This document shows positions 24,661-39,600 of a stretch of DNA of 64,000 nt, piece after piece. Positions within the stretch are counted from its first letter, which is position 1; every line of letters begins with the position of its first letter. Below the pieces are notes generated by a model. It ran no database searches and was not told the DNA's origin. It worked only from the letters and a program-made list of their open reading frames with translations. The translations under genes and the position numbers were made by a program. Origin of the DNA: Amphiura filiformis (Eukaryota; Echinodermata; Ophiuroidea; Amphilepidida; Amphiuridae); assembly GCF_039555335.1 (NCBI RefSeq), contig NC_092628.1, positions 38,710,965 to 38,774,964 of the forward strand, given 5' to 3'.

Positions 24661-27600
24661 GTAAGATTTAAAAAAATAAATAATAATGATTGCTTGTGTT
24701 TATGATCACTACCCACGCCATTAGAACGCTATACGCTACAGGTGAATTCAATATGCTCTTAACAGATAATCAATTTATGTACATGGAGCATGAATAGGTG
24801 TAGTGTTTTATAGTGTGGAATGTTATTTGTATACACAATACTATTATATAAGCCACACCCTCACACAAAACAGTTTAGATCTTACATAATTAGTTAAATC
24901 ATGTAATAAGCATTTTCATGAAGTTATATATACCTTTGACGTGTGTTAAATTACCTGGTTTAATCTTCTATATCTGCATGAGTTTTTATATGGTAATGAT
25001 GATCATGATGGTAGTGAATAAATTATCAAACGCACCATTCCTGCATTACCAAACACCGGCTTTTTAAAATGAAATGTCCTTGTATTGTTAGCTTTAAAAG
25101 TTAAGCCTAATTTAAGGCGATTATTAGGCCCTGCTTTTATAAATGTCATGCTTATGCAAATTATTCATCCGAATACAATTCATGCACCAACAAAACCGAT
25201 ATTTGCATTTTAAAGTTTCAATTCAGTGATACATGTATATCATTTATTATTTTAAGCTTCCATGATAAATAAAACTAAACTATGAAAACTAAATATCATA
25301 TTATACTAACACACAACATGAACCGATCTAAAAAAATCTCTATCGATCCAATCTAATTTTTTAATTAATCAATTTGAAAATTTAATGAATCACTGGACTG
25401 GACACATGTACGAATAAAATTGATTTTGTCTCAGTCATCACACTATATAGAAACACATGCTAAACTCAAAATTATTACCAATGTTTATACCCAACTCATC
25501 TCAAATAATATCACTATTTTTCACGAACTCAATTATTGTTTTACTTCTTTAAGAATCGCTTGGATAAGTTCTTCCGTGTTTTGGTGACCATGAACCTCGA
25601 TGATTCACTGATCACAACTTATTGTCAAACTTTTGACCCGTTTGTTTGAGCTTATTTATCTGTGTTAAATCAACTTTAACGTTTGAATTTATGTTACGTG
25701 CAATTTGTTAATGTTAGTATTTGAGAACTTGGTCTTTAATATTAACTGCATACATTCTTATATTATAATTTGATTAAACAAATAGACATAATAATATCAG
25801 GATAAATTGCAATGAATGTTTGCATCACATGACAAGAGTCCCAGGGACAGAGCTTGAAATCAAGTATAGCTTTGCTTTACACAACTCTGTTCACATGATC
25901 ACATCTCCGTATATAAAGAAGAACACATATTTCATAATTATTATTCAACGTCAATTTATTAATAAATAATAGGCCTATTACTCGCATGTACATTGTACGC
26001 ACCCACAAACCCACATACATGTACAAAACATTTGAAGATACTAAATGTAATGTAATGTAATGTGATGTGCTGTAAATGTAATGTAAATCGTCAGCCTATT
26101 ACACTTTTCTCGTCATTTTTTGTAATTTTGAGCACAAAGTACAAAATATGGTTCAAACGTGGATTTAAACATATTTGTTCACCAATCTTTGCACAAGAAC
26201 AAATGATAATGTTACAAATGAATCCTAAATAATGAGGGTGATTACGTAACTGATGCATGCTTGAACCACATTTATTTGTTCTCAAAATTACAAAAAATTA
26301 CTTCGGCAATTAGCGTACATTTAGTAGGAGGCTGACGAAATGTAATGTAATGTAATGTTATGTAATGTAATTTTTGTTTAACAAATTTATTCTAAACATT
26401 GGAACACGTGCCGTCAAACAGGTAAATAAACCAGCAAAAAATATGCACTCAAAAAAACAATAACATATCAAGAACTGAGCAAGTATTATACCCATCATTG
26501 CAGCTATCTGCTTGAGAACTTAAAAAACACCTTGAAAATTACACTATTAGTGCCGACATGAATGCGGTTGTTTCAAACGTCTTTAATTCTTTATGATAAT
26601 GTCATACCATGCATTCATGGAAGCAACTGAATGAGATCCATCATCTTTGCCATGGTAGCGGCTACAGCTCGACGACGTTCATATTATTAATTTTTTAAAT
26701 ATCTAAAATATATAGGTTCGTAACCTGTTGAATCGAATGCGTGAAGTAAATTTTATATGTGAAATTACTTATATCGGAAGTACTGCGTCATATTAAAGAG
26801 GAAATAAATAAATCATTTATAATCGGCTAATGTTTAATTAAAGAAATATATTGCCTTATTATATTCAGCTAATGTTTCATTTAAGAAATGTATTGCCATC
26901 ATGAATAAAAAATGGTAAATTACACAAAAATACCAATGGTATTCTTACTTCGACGTGTTAGATGTCTTCGACCTTGCATATTGTTAAAAATCATCACACA
27001 TCACGTACTAATTGATGCGAACTTGTACTTTGACTAACTTTAAAGTGTCCGACTCGTAGAGTCCTATGCAGATTCTATTGTTAAATATTCTTTGTAAAAT
27101 ATAATCAAATATATCAGTTATTAGTTATGGTCTAAAAACGCGATTATTTAATCTAGAAGAACGGAGTCTGACTTAGAATAGAATAGATGTACCTTGTATA
27201 ATGAAGTTTGTTTTACAAATATAGCTGAATTGACCAAAATATTTGACATACATCATTACATGTAGTCCTAGGCCTTTTTGTTCACAAATTAATCGGAAGC
27301 CTTAAAATAGGTTTTCTTGTGTTGAGATGCATACATGTTATATCAAAATTCCAATATGCCACAAGAACGGAAGAACTACGTCAAGACCAAATTATGGTTC
27401 CAATGTGATTTTACCACATCCTGCTAGGCCTTGCGAGTTGCACTATACAGATAAGCACGTACTTCTTACGCTGATGTGTGTGCGATTTAATACATTTATT
27501 AATCACATTTTTTCAATTTCTTACAAACTTTAAATTGCAAATACACTTTTGCGGACGAACTTTTTTTATGTAATTTCAAATTCCATCAGATTACAAAAGT

Positions 27601-30600
27601 GTCCAAATTCAATATACATTATGTAGTAAACTTATCTGATGCCCAGATACCGTGACGTAATAGGTGACCGACCGTACTGTATGGACATCAGATAAGTTTA
27701 GCCATTTACAGCAATGCGAGTCTGTAATACCGCTTTGCATCGACTCAAGTATAGTAACACAATTATTGCACAAACCAGGAGACGTCACCATTGTCGCAGA
27801 TTTGTAGCTAGCAAGTCACAAGAAAAGTGACGAAGAGCATCCTGCTGAATGAAGATGCATTTCAGTGGCGGCGCCGGAAAAAAATTTCGGGGGGGGGGGC
27901 GGGGGGAGTGAATTTCGGGGAGGGGGGCAAAATCAACAAAGTTTTGCGCAAAATTGCAGCAAAAAGTGGACATTTTGGGTTTTTACTGGGGGGGGGGCAA
28001 GTGTTCTGACTGGGGATTTCCTCCTCATGCCCCCCCGTGGCGCCGTCACTGATGCATTTTGCATTATCTCTTCACATAGAGGAAGGACGTGACCATATCT
28101 TCGAACTATAGCATTAAAGAACAACCTTACATCAGGTGTGCAAAGCCAAGCTGATTTATGACAGAACAATGGATTGTAAATCTTACTCCAATTCATGTTC
28201 AATTTGTAATTCACCTGCTTTAATACGTGAACAAAAAACTTGTTCAGTGTTAAAATCTTAATCCTACCGCGATATATCGATGGCTGATATTATCTGACGA
28301 AAAGGGCAAACTATATTGCGGCCTGCGGCAATAAAATTTGATAATCATTTCTGGAACATTAGAAGAGATTTGTCAGATTTTTGTAAGGTATATACTTGAC
28401 TTTCTAATCTGTTGGTGGATAAAGGAGAAGGTCATTGACATTTATTGCAGTTAAGGCGGTACTACACCCTTAATAAGTTTGTGACTATTTTGCATTTTTC
28501 TCAAAAATAATAACACACTGGGGACAAAAGTTAAGTATATTACAGGGGCAAGGAATCCAGTTACTGCACTGGAATTTCAGTGACTCAAGACAAGCGGTAC
28601 GTTATTTATGATAAGAAAAGAGGTACCGCTAGAATGTACCTCATTTCTTAATATATAGGCCTATAATAATGAATCACTTGTCTTGAATCACTGAAATTTC
28701 AGTGAAGTAATGGGATTCCTTGCCCCTATATACGTAACTCTTGTTAGCAGTGTGTAGTTATTTTTTGAGAAAAATACAAAATTAGTCACAAAATTTATCA
28801 GGGGATGTATAGTGAATACAAAAATGTAGTGCAATAGTACCGCATCACCAAAATATTACCAAACTTAGATTATTAATTTTACAAAGATACTCAAAAATTC
28901 GATTATGCTGACCTTTCAAATTTGACTTCATGACTTGGACGATTTACATTTTACAGATTCTGCTCTACCTGTTATAGTAAATCTATTCTTTAGGAATCAG
29001 GTAAATAATATGCAGTGTTCTCTCAATAGATAATACTATTGGTAGAAATAACAGTTATATGCCTTCTTTTTGGCACAAATTCCTTACAAATTGTGTGCTT
29101 TTCGGGGATAAAGAAGACGGGCAAATATGTATATAAAATTCTTGCATTTGCACAAAAAGACCCCAGGGATTGGGTGAATAGAGAACTGAATTGGTCCAAT
29201 GGATTTACTGCTTGGGTGCTCAGGACTTCTTTTATCATAAATCTGCACTAAAATAGCTGGGTTTTAGTCATTCTGCTGTGCTTTTGTAACCAGTAAATTA
29301 CCATTATTACCAGTACTAACCTTTGTCGAGGCTATAGTTATATTGTAGATTGGTCATTATTATATAATATTATAATAGAAAATATGTCTAAAAAAGATGA
29401 AGTGATGCAAGGAAGAAATAATTATGTGAAAATGTATCGTCAATGATCATGATGATTAGATTTATTTTGGTTTTAAAATTATATTAAGTTACTGATGTAT
29501 GTACTCGCATTCTCCATAATAGGACGTTATTATATTGGGTCGGTTATATATTGGTCTACACATCATGACCTGCATGCCTGCATGACTGAAGCTTTTTGAA
29601 TGCAATGTTTGGTAAAAATACACTCACTTGTAGAAACTATAGAGCACTTTACAAAACCAAATCATAAATGCCAACACACTTGCATTGACGGACTATATCA
29701 AACTATGACCAGAACAAATATACACCGATACCAATTTTATAAGTACTTTCCACGCTGCAATATTGTGTAATTTACAGAAAGGGGGCTTTTAAGTGGGGAA
29801 CTTTTTGGAATATCGTATGCCATAAAGACATATACATATATATTATATACATGATATACGTTTTTACTGCGCTTTATTCACAGATCTATGAATAGGCCTA
29901 TATATATCCTCGTGGAAGGAATAAAAGCTAGCATGCTGCTATTTTTTTATAATCTAGAATTACATGTAGCGTACAATGTATCAGTAAAACAACTCACAAC
30001 GTAAAAACTTACATCATATGTATAGGCCTATACAATTAATGATGACGCATAGCGGTGGTGATTTGCTGGTAATAAAGAGACGGAACCAAATGTAAACATT
30101 TCATTTCATACAATGTAAGAATTACGATTTTAACATTAATTTGTCAAACGTACTAATAAAAAGTTAGTCACGACCTGAAGGTATATCCTATTCGCACACT
30201 GGCATTTGAAAGTAATATAATAATGGCCGGCAGCGGACAATTTCGTCCCAGAGAAGTTTTGTAGATATATAGGAGACCATTCTTCTTCGAAGAAGAATAG
30301 GAAAAATACATATTTTGTGACACACATTGACAAATAATGTTGAGCTGTGTCATACAGTGTACCTATATAGCGTATAGTATATAGTAATTTACAAGATTTT
30401 TACAAAATTCGTGCTCAATATTATTATTAGTACCGACACCTTTTGTTATTCTGCAGGTTTTTTTTGTTAATGAATAACCAATAGAGATTAAGCCTTTTAA
30501 TCTAACTAAATTTGCACTGCCTTGTACAAAATTAAAAAAATATTTAAAGAATTATTTCGATGGGTGTTGTGCTACGTAATGTTTTGACGTGCGACCTAAA

Positions 30601-33600
30601 ACTTTGACAGAGGTAAAACACTCATTAAAGCATTCAACTACAAAAGTGTTGTGGTTTATGAGTGGACCGTGAACAAAAGAGTTCGGTAACTTCCTTTGTA
30701 ATGGAATTTACATTTCATATATTATTACCCTTTATGTGCTCTTTTTACGTGTAATTTTTTTTTATTAAGTGTCCCACTTATTCAAATTTATTTTATTACG
30801 TGTCCTACTTACCCAGGGTTAAGGTTTTTTCTTGAACATGTTGAATTATATGATCATTTGAATTGGTGAATTATGGGCCTTTCTTCACACGTAATACTTT
30901 GGTATATAAATTTAGATGGTTTAACGGTATATAATTATTGTGACGAAAGTAGATTTTTAATTACCCCCGTTATCACGACCATTGATTACTTGTGTCCGGC
31001 GGCTTGGAATCTTCCTGGTAAAGAATAATGGTAATTTGATAATAATATTGTAATAATCAATATTTTTAATCGACATATTACAAATTTTATGACAAATTTT
31101 TACAAATTTTTGATATCAGTCCTCGAATTTAACTTTATAAATCTAATGATATGTACTTCAACTTAAAGTGTATGTAGCTGGTATGAAAAGCCGACGATCA
31201 ATTGAATATTTGATCTTTCGTATTGAAGATATACATTTTTACCCCCAAAGACCTAATTGTTTTGGGTGTTTTGGGGAAAAAATCCATATCTTCAATACGA
31301 AAGGTAAACATTTTCAATTGATCGTCGGCTTTTCATCCCAGCTACACATACTTTAAGTACATATCGTTTGATTTATAAAGTTTACTTCAAAGACTGTTAA
31401 ATATCAAAAATATCAATTTTTAATCATTTGCCATAAAATGTGTATATCACGAATTTCAACAAATTGAAATTATTTGATATCAGAAGGACATTCTTCGTAT
31501 TCAGAGTAGCAATTCGATATGTCTGATGTGATCTCATGTCTCACAAAAATACTGTCCAAACGCTCATACCAGAGTCCTTAAGGGGGTACTACGCCCCGGC
31601 CAATTTTGTGCCTATTTTTGCATTTTTCTCAAAAATTATAGCGCATTGGTGACAAGTAAGATATGTATATTATAGCGGCAAAGGACTACAACTACTGCAC
31701 TGAAAATTCAGCAACTCAAGGCAAGTAGTTATTGATTTATTGATCAAATATTGGTTTTCCCTCATTTTTGACCGTAACTCCACAACTATTGTCTGTGCTG
31801 AAATAAAATGTCCAGTGCAGTAGTTGTAGTCCTTACCCCTATAATATACATATCTTACTTGTCATCAATGCTCTATAATTTTTGAGAAAAATGCTAAAAT
31901 AGGCACAAAATTGGGCAGGGGTGTAGTACCCCCTTAAAACCCCGATCATAAAACGCTGATTGCGGTACATGTATAAAGATGTAAAAAAAGAAGACAAAAA
32001 GTGGCACATAATATATTCAATTTACACATCGCACTCTCCATTGTAATGGCTCTGTTCCTCAACAAACAGAAAATCAAGCTTAAAAGACTTGACTGGGAAC
32101 CACTTGAAACCCCTTCCATGCAATGCATTTAGTTAAGGTCTTAGGATTTTAAATTGCTTGACTGGACTAAAGCGTATTTATTATATTAACATGAGAAAAG
32201 ATGAAAAATGTACTCTTTATCAATTCAGACCTCCCTGCATGTATGGTGGGAAATACGTGTTACGTATTCAAGAGTTACGTATTCAAGATAAATAGCCTAG
32301 GTATAGTCGAGATTTATACGTGAAAGGTTGAAGAACTACACTGCAAATGTTCCCGAACACGTGACGCCTCTCAGACGCGTCCGAGGTGTTCATAATTGTC
32401 TCTTTAGAACACTAGTGTATTTGAAAATATGATAAGCCTTGCACATTAGTGTTCTTTTAGTATAATGTAGAACACATCGTATTGATCAGACATGTCACAA
32501 GTGTTCTGAATGATTATATTGAATACTGGTATTCAAAAATGGAACGGATGAGCAGATAGAGGCGTTGGAGAGCTGCGACGTGTCAGCGAGAAATACACGG
32601 TGCTCCTTTGAAGGAGGGATATAAGTAACAACAACAATGGCGATGAAACGTGAAACGCTTCCGGGAAACGCTATAACAAACTGTCTTTTCCAAGACAAAT
32701 GGGATGATAGTGAGAGTAAATTCGAAGGATTTAGAGAAGAATGAAATTCAGGGCAACTTTGGGAGCGACTCGGAGCCCGTATATCTGTGGACAGCGATGA
32801 ACAAGCATAGGAGAGACACAAGAGGGTGACTATGGCCGAGCGATTTTAATCGCAGGAAAATCGCATTGAAATGCGTTGCGCTGTCAGCCGGGAGATACGA
32901 TCGGCGAGGGTTCGAGCCTTGGGCTTGCCTTAGGTGAAAACTCTCTGATTTCATCTCTCGGAATTCTTCGGAACACCGCCATTATCTTGTTTCCCGGGTC
33001 TTGTTTATACTACCATGTATTTGTTTATTGTCGAGTAATGAGATTTTGAAAATGTATAAATAAAGGTTGAACACCAGCATTCTGAAAATCAATGTTTGAA
33101 CACGTGTCATGTGTTAAAAACTGTTACATTTCTTTCATGTGTCCGAGGTGTTCATAGATAGTAATTTTGAACACCAGAGTTTAAAGGATTAGAACATGTT
33201 ACACTAGTGTTCTGAGGTAATAACACCTGTGTTCTCTACATTAACACTAGTGTTCTCTAAATAAGTTGAACACGTGTCATGTGTTAAAAAACTGTTACAT
33301 TAATGAACGCGTTCCATGTGTTCTGGCCAATTTACAGTGTAGACGAATGATAAACGGCTAGTCCCAGGTAACTCAGTCTATAGAACTGGTTTCACATGCG
33401 CATATTTTTTTAGGGGGGCTTTGGTGCGAGGGAGAGCTCCTCGGGGTAAAAGCAGGGGACGTCAAAAAAGAACGGGCAGCAGAATGGGCGGCAAAAAGAA
33501 TTATTAAAGAAAAAAGGGCGTAACAATTATGAAAAAGGTCTAAAAAATGGAACTATACATAAAAATGTTTTGATTTTAGGTCGCTAACGCCTATAATCCC

Positions 33601-36600
33601 TTTTTTTTTGCTCTTCACTTTTTCAAACCATCGAAAAAAATTGGGTCAACCTTTTCGGACTAAGGGGGGGAGGGTGGCAAAATGTTACTTTTCTGCAGCC
33701 CCCCGGGTAGAAGCGGTCATGGTGCGCCACTGTTTCAGTTCTTCGAGGGAGGGGCGGGGCGCACGGTCGCTGGTAAACTGAGATTTAAAGTGTCAGAGAT
33801 GGCTTGTCATGAGAAGAAAAGCATATTCATTTTTATAGTGATGTCTATACCTCCGCTCCGACGTAAATGCCTCAATTTATGCGCACGCACGCACGCACGC
33901 CACTGATGTATAAAATACCAAAATGATATCAATTGTTGTAACTGGAGAGACGGGTATATATATACATATAGGCTACATGTGTAGTTTATTAAATTGACAA
34001 GGAACGTAAAAATGAAGACCGTTATATCCTAATATCTTATTCATGTTATTACAGCTATATGTTCATGAAACTGGACATTGAATAACGCTGGATTTTTAAT
34101 AACAATTTGCTCGCGGGAAAGAAGTGATTAATCCGAATAAATATTGCGAAATCAACGCGTGAAAATATGAATTAAACTTTAATCTACCTTTGTTCTCCGT
34201 CCATTTGTTTAAAACTTCTATGAATTGATCAATTGTCCGACCAATTGTCGACAATCCATGAATATCAATGGAATTCTACTTTTAGTACATTTCTTCTGTG
34301 CATCATTATGCATTTCTGCTTGATTATTTTTTGCACCATCCAGAGATAGTTTCAAGGCTCCTCGCTTATTCCTTCAATTTTTTTTCATTCATACAAAATA
34401 ATATATAGTTTGATAATAGATAATGCTAAAATTCATCATTTGACAAAAACTAAGCCGATTCTGAATGGAATTTATGCTGGAACTGGTCAATTGTCACCTT
34501 TGTTGTTTCTAAAGCTTAAAGTAAAATATTACGGTCTAAAAAATGTAGTTATACAAAGCGTGCCAGGGGTGAATGGGTGTGTACAAAAGGTACCGTTTCG
34601 AAATATGATAATTCCTATTGTTATAATCAGGACATCGGTATAAAGAGAAGTCATTTTTATGATAGAATTAGACAGAAAAGTTGACATCTGAATGTTTAGG
34701 TGATTGGTATTGTACAATGCGCGAGATCTCCTCAAAAGGAAACCAATTCGCACAAGTAATGAGTATCTTCGTAAAAAGATGGGGTGGGAAACTTTGGAAA
34801 AGCGCAGAAATTACCATCTCAATCTTGCTGTTTTTAAATGTCTTTCTGGGCTGGTCCCAAATGCTTTGTGCAATCATTTTTCACTTGTAGGAATTCACAC
34901 ACTCTCAATACTCGCTCGAGTGCTCACGGGAAAATTAGACCCATTAGGCCTTTTCTTGAATATGGCAGGCGCTCATTTCAATATAGGGGGCTCTTGCTTG
35001 GAATCAACTCCACAATTCAATCATTTCTCCGTTACCAACCAGTACTGGTGTTTTTAAATCAAGATTCTATCCAAAATAGTAGGTTTATAAATTTCTCTTG
35101 CCACCAAACATTGGTTTAAAATTTAGGCTCTTTTGTTGAGTATTTTTAAATAATAGGCATTGCAATGATTGTTACAGGATCAACTTTTGCCAAATTTCTT
35201 TTGTTTAAATTTTTTGCTGTTTGATTATTGTGTTCTATCCTACATTTTGTAGCCACTAAGTTTTTATCCATTTCCTTTGATTATTTGAATGTAGTTTGTT
35301 GTATTTTGAAATCCTGATTTAAATTATTATGCTGGCATAATGTTTTATCATTTTAAAATTTAAATTCTCATAGTGCAATAAGAAATAATAATAATATTAA
35401 TTTTGTCAATGTATTTGAAAATGTAGTCTAATTAATGCAATATAGTGTGTGCTATGTATTATTTTTTACCTATCTCTTAATATTATTGTTGTACTCAATT
35501 AATTTGGTAATTAATGTAATTTAAGTTAATATAGTAAATTATTCTAAGTGTTTTGTAATTATTTATTTGTATTTTTGTATGTAATAACTGGGCCATATGG
35601 AAGAACAGGGGAATACTTAAATTTTCCCCTGAATATGGACCCAGTATAAAGAAGAAATAAACAAACAAACAAACAAAGAAAGGACTTTCATTCTGACTTG
35701 TACTTTTTTAAAGTGATAAAGAAACTTTCCAATAGGCCTAGATATTAACCCCTGGTATTTAACCATTAGTAATTCAATTCATCCCAACTTAATGAATATT
35801 AAAAGCATGATAAGTGCAGATGACATCCTAAAACGATGAAAAAATACGTATAAAAGTATATTTTATTTGTGTTTTATAATTATGAATTTTTATTCGCGTA
35901 TAAAAATTCTTTAAAAGGGCATGCCGATTACAAGGAGATTTCGAAGTAGAGGAATAGATCCGCGCGTCATGCATATTCATGGAGGATTTCATGAGCCTGG
36001 TTATTAATTTGTACTTCACTTCCAATAATTATGTGACTAAAGGTGGTACTACACCCCCTGATAAATTTCTTGACTAATTTTTTTTTCTCAATCACACTCA
36101 GTCACTGGTATCAAAAATTACGTATATTAATTTATTATAGGGGCAAGGAATCCAATTACCGTACTTCCCTGAAATTTCAGTGATTCAAGACAAGTGGTTC
36201 AGTATGTATGTTAAGAAATGAGGTACATTCTAGCGGTAGCCTACCTCTTTCCTTATCATAAATAACGTACCACTTGTCTTGAGGAGTCCCTGCTACAGAT
36301 CGTATACCTATATTATCCATAGGGAGATAACAGTGGCGTACCGTGGCCGCCCCTTCCCCGGGGGGCTGAAGAAAATCCAATTTGGCGCCCCTTCCTCAAC
36401 AGCCCGAAAAGGTTGCCCCAATTTTTTTACGGTCGTTTGAAAAAGTGAAGAGCAAAAAAAAAAAAAAAGGATTTTAGGCGCTAGCGCCCTAAAAGCAATG
36501 TTTAGTACCATTTTTTCACAGTAATTCAAATTTTTTCGCCCTTTTTTCTTTACTAATTCTTTTTGCCGACCTTCTTCTTTTTGCTGCCATTCTTTTTGCC

Positions 36601-39600
36601 GCCCCTTCTTCTTCCGCCGCCCCTTCGTTTTTGCCGCCCCTACTTTGACCCCGGGGGGCTGGCGCCCCCAAAGCCCCCCCCCAAATACGCGCATGGATAA
36701 ACTACTAGGAACCACACACTCTTGGAAATGGGTAATGCTCGCTCCGCTCGCTATTCGTGGGGCATCGCGGTTTGTGACTCGCGGCTCGTGTCCCCCATAA
36801 ATCGCGAGTACTGAAATTCCAGTGTAGTAACCAGTGGCAGCGCTACGGGGGGGGCAAGGGGGACAAGGGGGGGGGGCAGGGGGGCAATTTCCCCAAATAT
36901 TTTTGAGGTCGGGTGGTGGTGGCTTTCGCATTCTGTGCAAGTAATGAAGAGCCTACGTGATGCGGTCTTCAGGTGGCCAGATAGTCGAAATATTAATGCC
37001 CGTTTCAGTTTTGGACACACACAAAAATGATCGTCAATCATGTCAATTGCACTTTTTTATTCACAACTCGATTTCCCTCGGAAATGCAAGTTATTTCAAT
37101 TAAGTATTAACAGTATTAAAATATCAACTGTTAGAATCGTTTGTCACTGATTTTAACTTCTCCTCCCCTGGCCCCTTTTACAATACGTCTAGACATCTTA
37201 GCCTTTATTTTGAGTTCAAAACGTCCATACATCATGTTTTTAAGCACGTGGGTGTCAGCTTTTTACTGCTCAACTGGCACAGTAAAAGCAATTTTTAATG
37301 CTGCTATACGAAGGGCAGTATTAAAATGCTGTTTAAAAGTTTAAACAACCCTGTTTACGCGTAAACTGAACAACAGTTATATTTAAAATAAATGATCAGG
37401 CTGTTTAAAATATTATTTTTAAAAACACCTGTTTAAATATTGGGTGTTTAAACTTTTAAACATCATTTTCAGTGTAGATGTCCTTTGGTTTGCCATAAAC
37501 CAAGTACCATGCGTGACTACATAGCCTACTTGGGTATCGTCGGATCATCTTTTGCACTTTTTGGATACTTAACTATGCTTAAGGGCTGGGGTATGAACGT
37601 TTGGACAGTTTTTATTTTGGGACATTAGAGCACATCAGACATATCGAATTGCATTCTGAATACGAAGAATGTCATTCTGATATCAAATAATTTTGATTTT
37701 TTGAAATTCGCAATTTAATACACATTTTATGGCAAATCATTAAAATTGATATTTTTGATATTTAACAGTACTTGAAGTAAACTTTATAAATCTGATGATT
37801 TATACTTAAAGTGTATGTAGGTGGGATGAAAAGCCGACGATCAATTGAAAATTTTGACCTTTCGTATAGAAGATATGGATTTTTTTCCCCAAAACACCAA
37901 AAAACATTAGGTCTTTTTGGGAAAAAAATCCATATTTTCAATATGAAAGGTAAAATTTTCAATTGACCGTCGGCTTTTCCTCCCTGCTACATACACTTTA
38001 AGAATATATCATTAGATTTATATAATTACTTCGAGGACTGTTATATATCAAAATTTGAAAAATATCAAATTTTTATAATTTGTCATAAAATTTGTATTAT
38101 ATTATGATTTACAAAAAATGAAAATTATTTGATATCAGAAAGACATGCTTCGTATTCAGAATGCAATTCGATTGGTCTGAGGTGCTCTCATGTCCCACAA
38201 AAAATACTGTCGAAAAGCAATAAACGCTCATTTTAGATCCCTTAAGGTTATTAATTATTTTAAACTGTTGTGATTTGGTAGTTCACAGCATCTTACGAAT
38301 GGTAGTGAGCTTTGGCAAAAACTGCATTGCTCAATTCATAGCGAGCGTGTAGAAGAATTAAAATATCACAGATATACTTTTATAGGTGCTGCGGTTCTTG
38401 AGTTACGTTGAAAAGAGGGGTGAAACAACAACACTTTTGTAAAACGTACATAACTAGTTAACAACAATAAATTAAGCAAGTTTGCAAAGTATACGATTTG
38501 TAGAATGAACTTTTGCAAAACATCAAGGTGTTTATTTTCAATAATATATTGATCTAGATAATAAAAATCAATTTTTTAGGTTGCTTCGACCAACAATACC
38601 TCGTCTACCCTTAAGTCTATCTAATTGTTATTAAATAGCCTAGCGAATTTCTTGAAATGTAAATCGGTCGAATTTTTAAAAAAAGTGCACCAAAATTTCT
38701 ATGTATCGACACCATAAGATTGGCGTGTTTTAAATAATTTATTTTGCTCCTGTGTTTTTCTTTTACATCGTTTATAAATTAAACATTTTACATTACCAAC
38801 CTTACCAATTAAAATGTTTGTAAAAATAGCGATTGATGTAACCAACCAATTATTGCTATTTAGGGTGGAGTGCATTGAAATCTGTGAAAATAACAGCTTT
38901 GTATCATAATATTGCATTATCGACCTAAATATGACTGAATCAGATGGGACATATATGTATTGAATATTTCAAATTACAGTTATTGATGTCCATTCTCAAT
39001 ATCAATGGAGGTTAATTTGTAATGTGATAATAACACAATGAACGATCACATGCGTTTTCAATATTCTGCGTTTACTACATGCACAGGATATAAAATACAG
39101 AAATGGAAAAACTAAATAATAATATGACAATAAACAAGACAAAATAATTAAACACATAGTTCAAACAAATCAGATCTATTAATTTTACAATTGAGCGCTA
39201 TAACTGATATGGATTAAAGGGGTCTCATATTTTTATGAACGTAATGTACATGTTTATTGTTGCTGTATACAGTATGTGGGAGGGGGTGTGTTTGTGGGGG
39301 GTGCTTGTGCGGGCGAGTGTTGGGTGTTGGCGGTGGGTGTGGGTGTGTGTGTGTGGTGGGCAATGACGGCACCAAGAATGTTTGTCGAAGGAGGGGCAAA
39401 GTTCCGGCAAACATAAAAATCAACCAATTTTGCACAAAAAATGCCGCAAAAAGTGGAAATTATTTGTACTTTTAGGTCTTTAATTGGGGAGGCATGAAGG
39501 CAAGAGTTCTGATGGGGGCCATTCCCCATGCCCACTGTGGCACTGCCACTGGTAGTGGGGTGGGATGTGTGATGTGTGCAATGGTTCTCGTTCGCGGCCA

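Noticed and set aside
32826-32936. Functional tRNA gene
   Set aside because: A and B boxes are present but the spacing is long and no acceptor stem pairs, so only a tRNA-like relic is claimed.
34410-34643. 77-residue frame before the LINE remnant
   Set aside because: No reverse-transcriptase motif can be seen; it may or may not be decayed LINE sequence.
36308-36940. 210-residue minus-strand frame with Lys/Arg/Gln repeats
   Set aside because: Lies over the family E element, MITE B remnant and a poly-G tract; the repeats come from CTTCTTTTTGCCGCC-like units and the frame is broken in the other copy.
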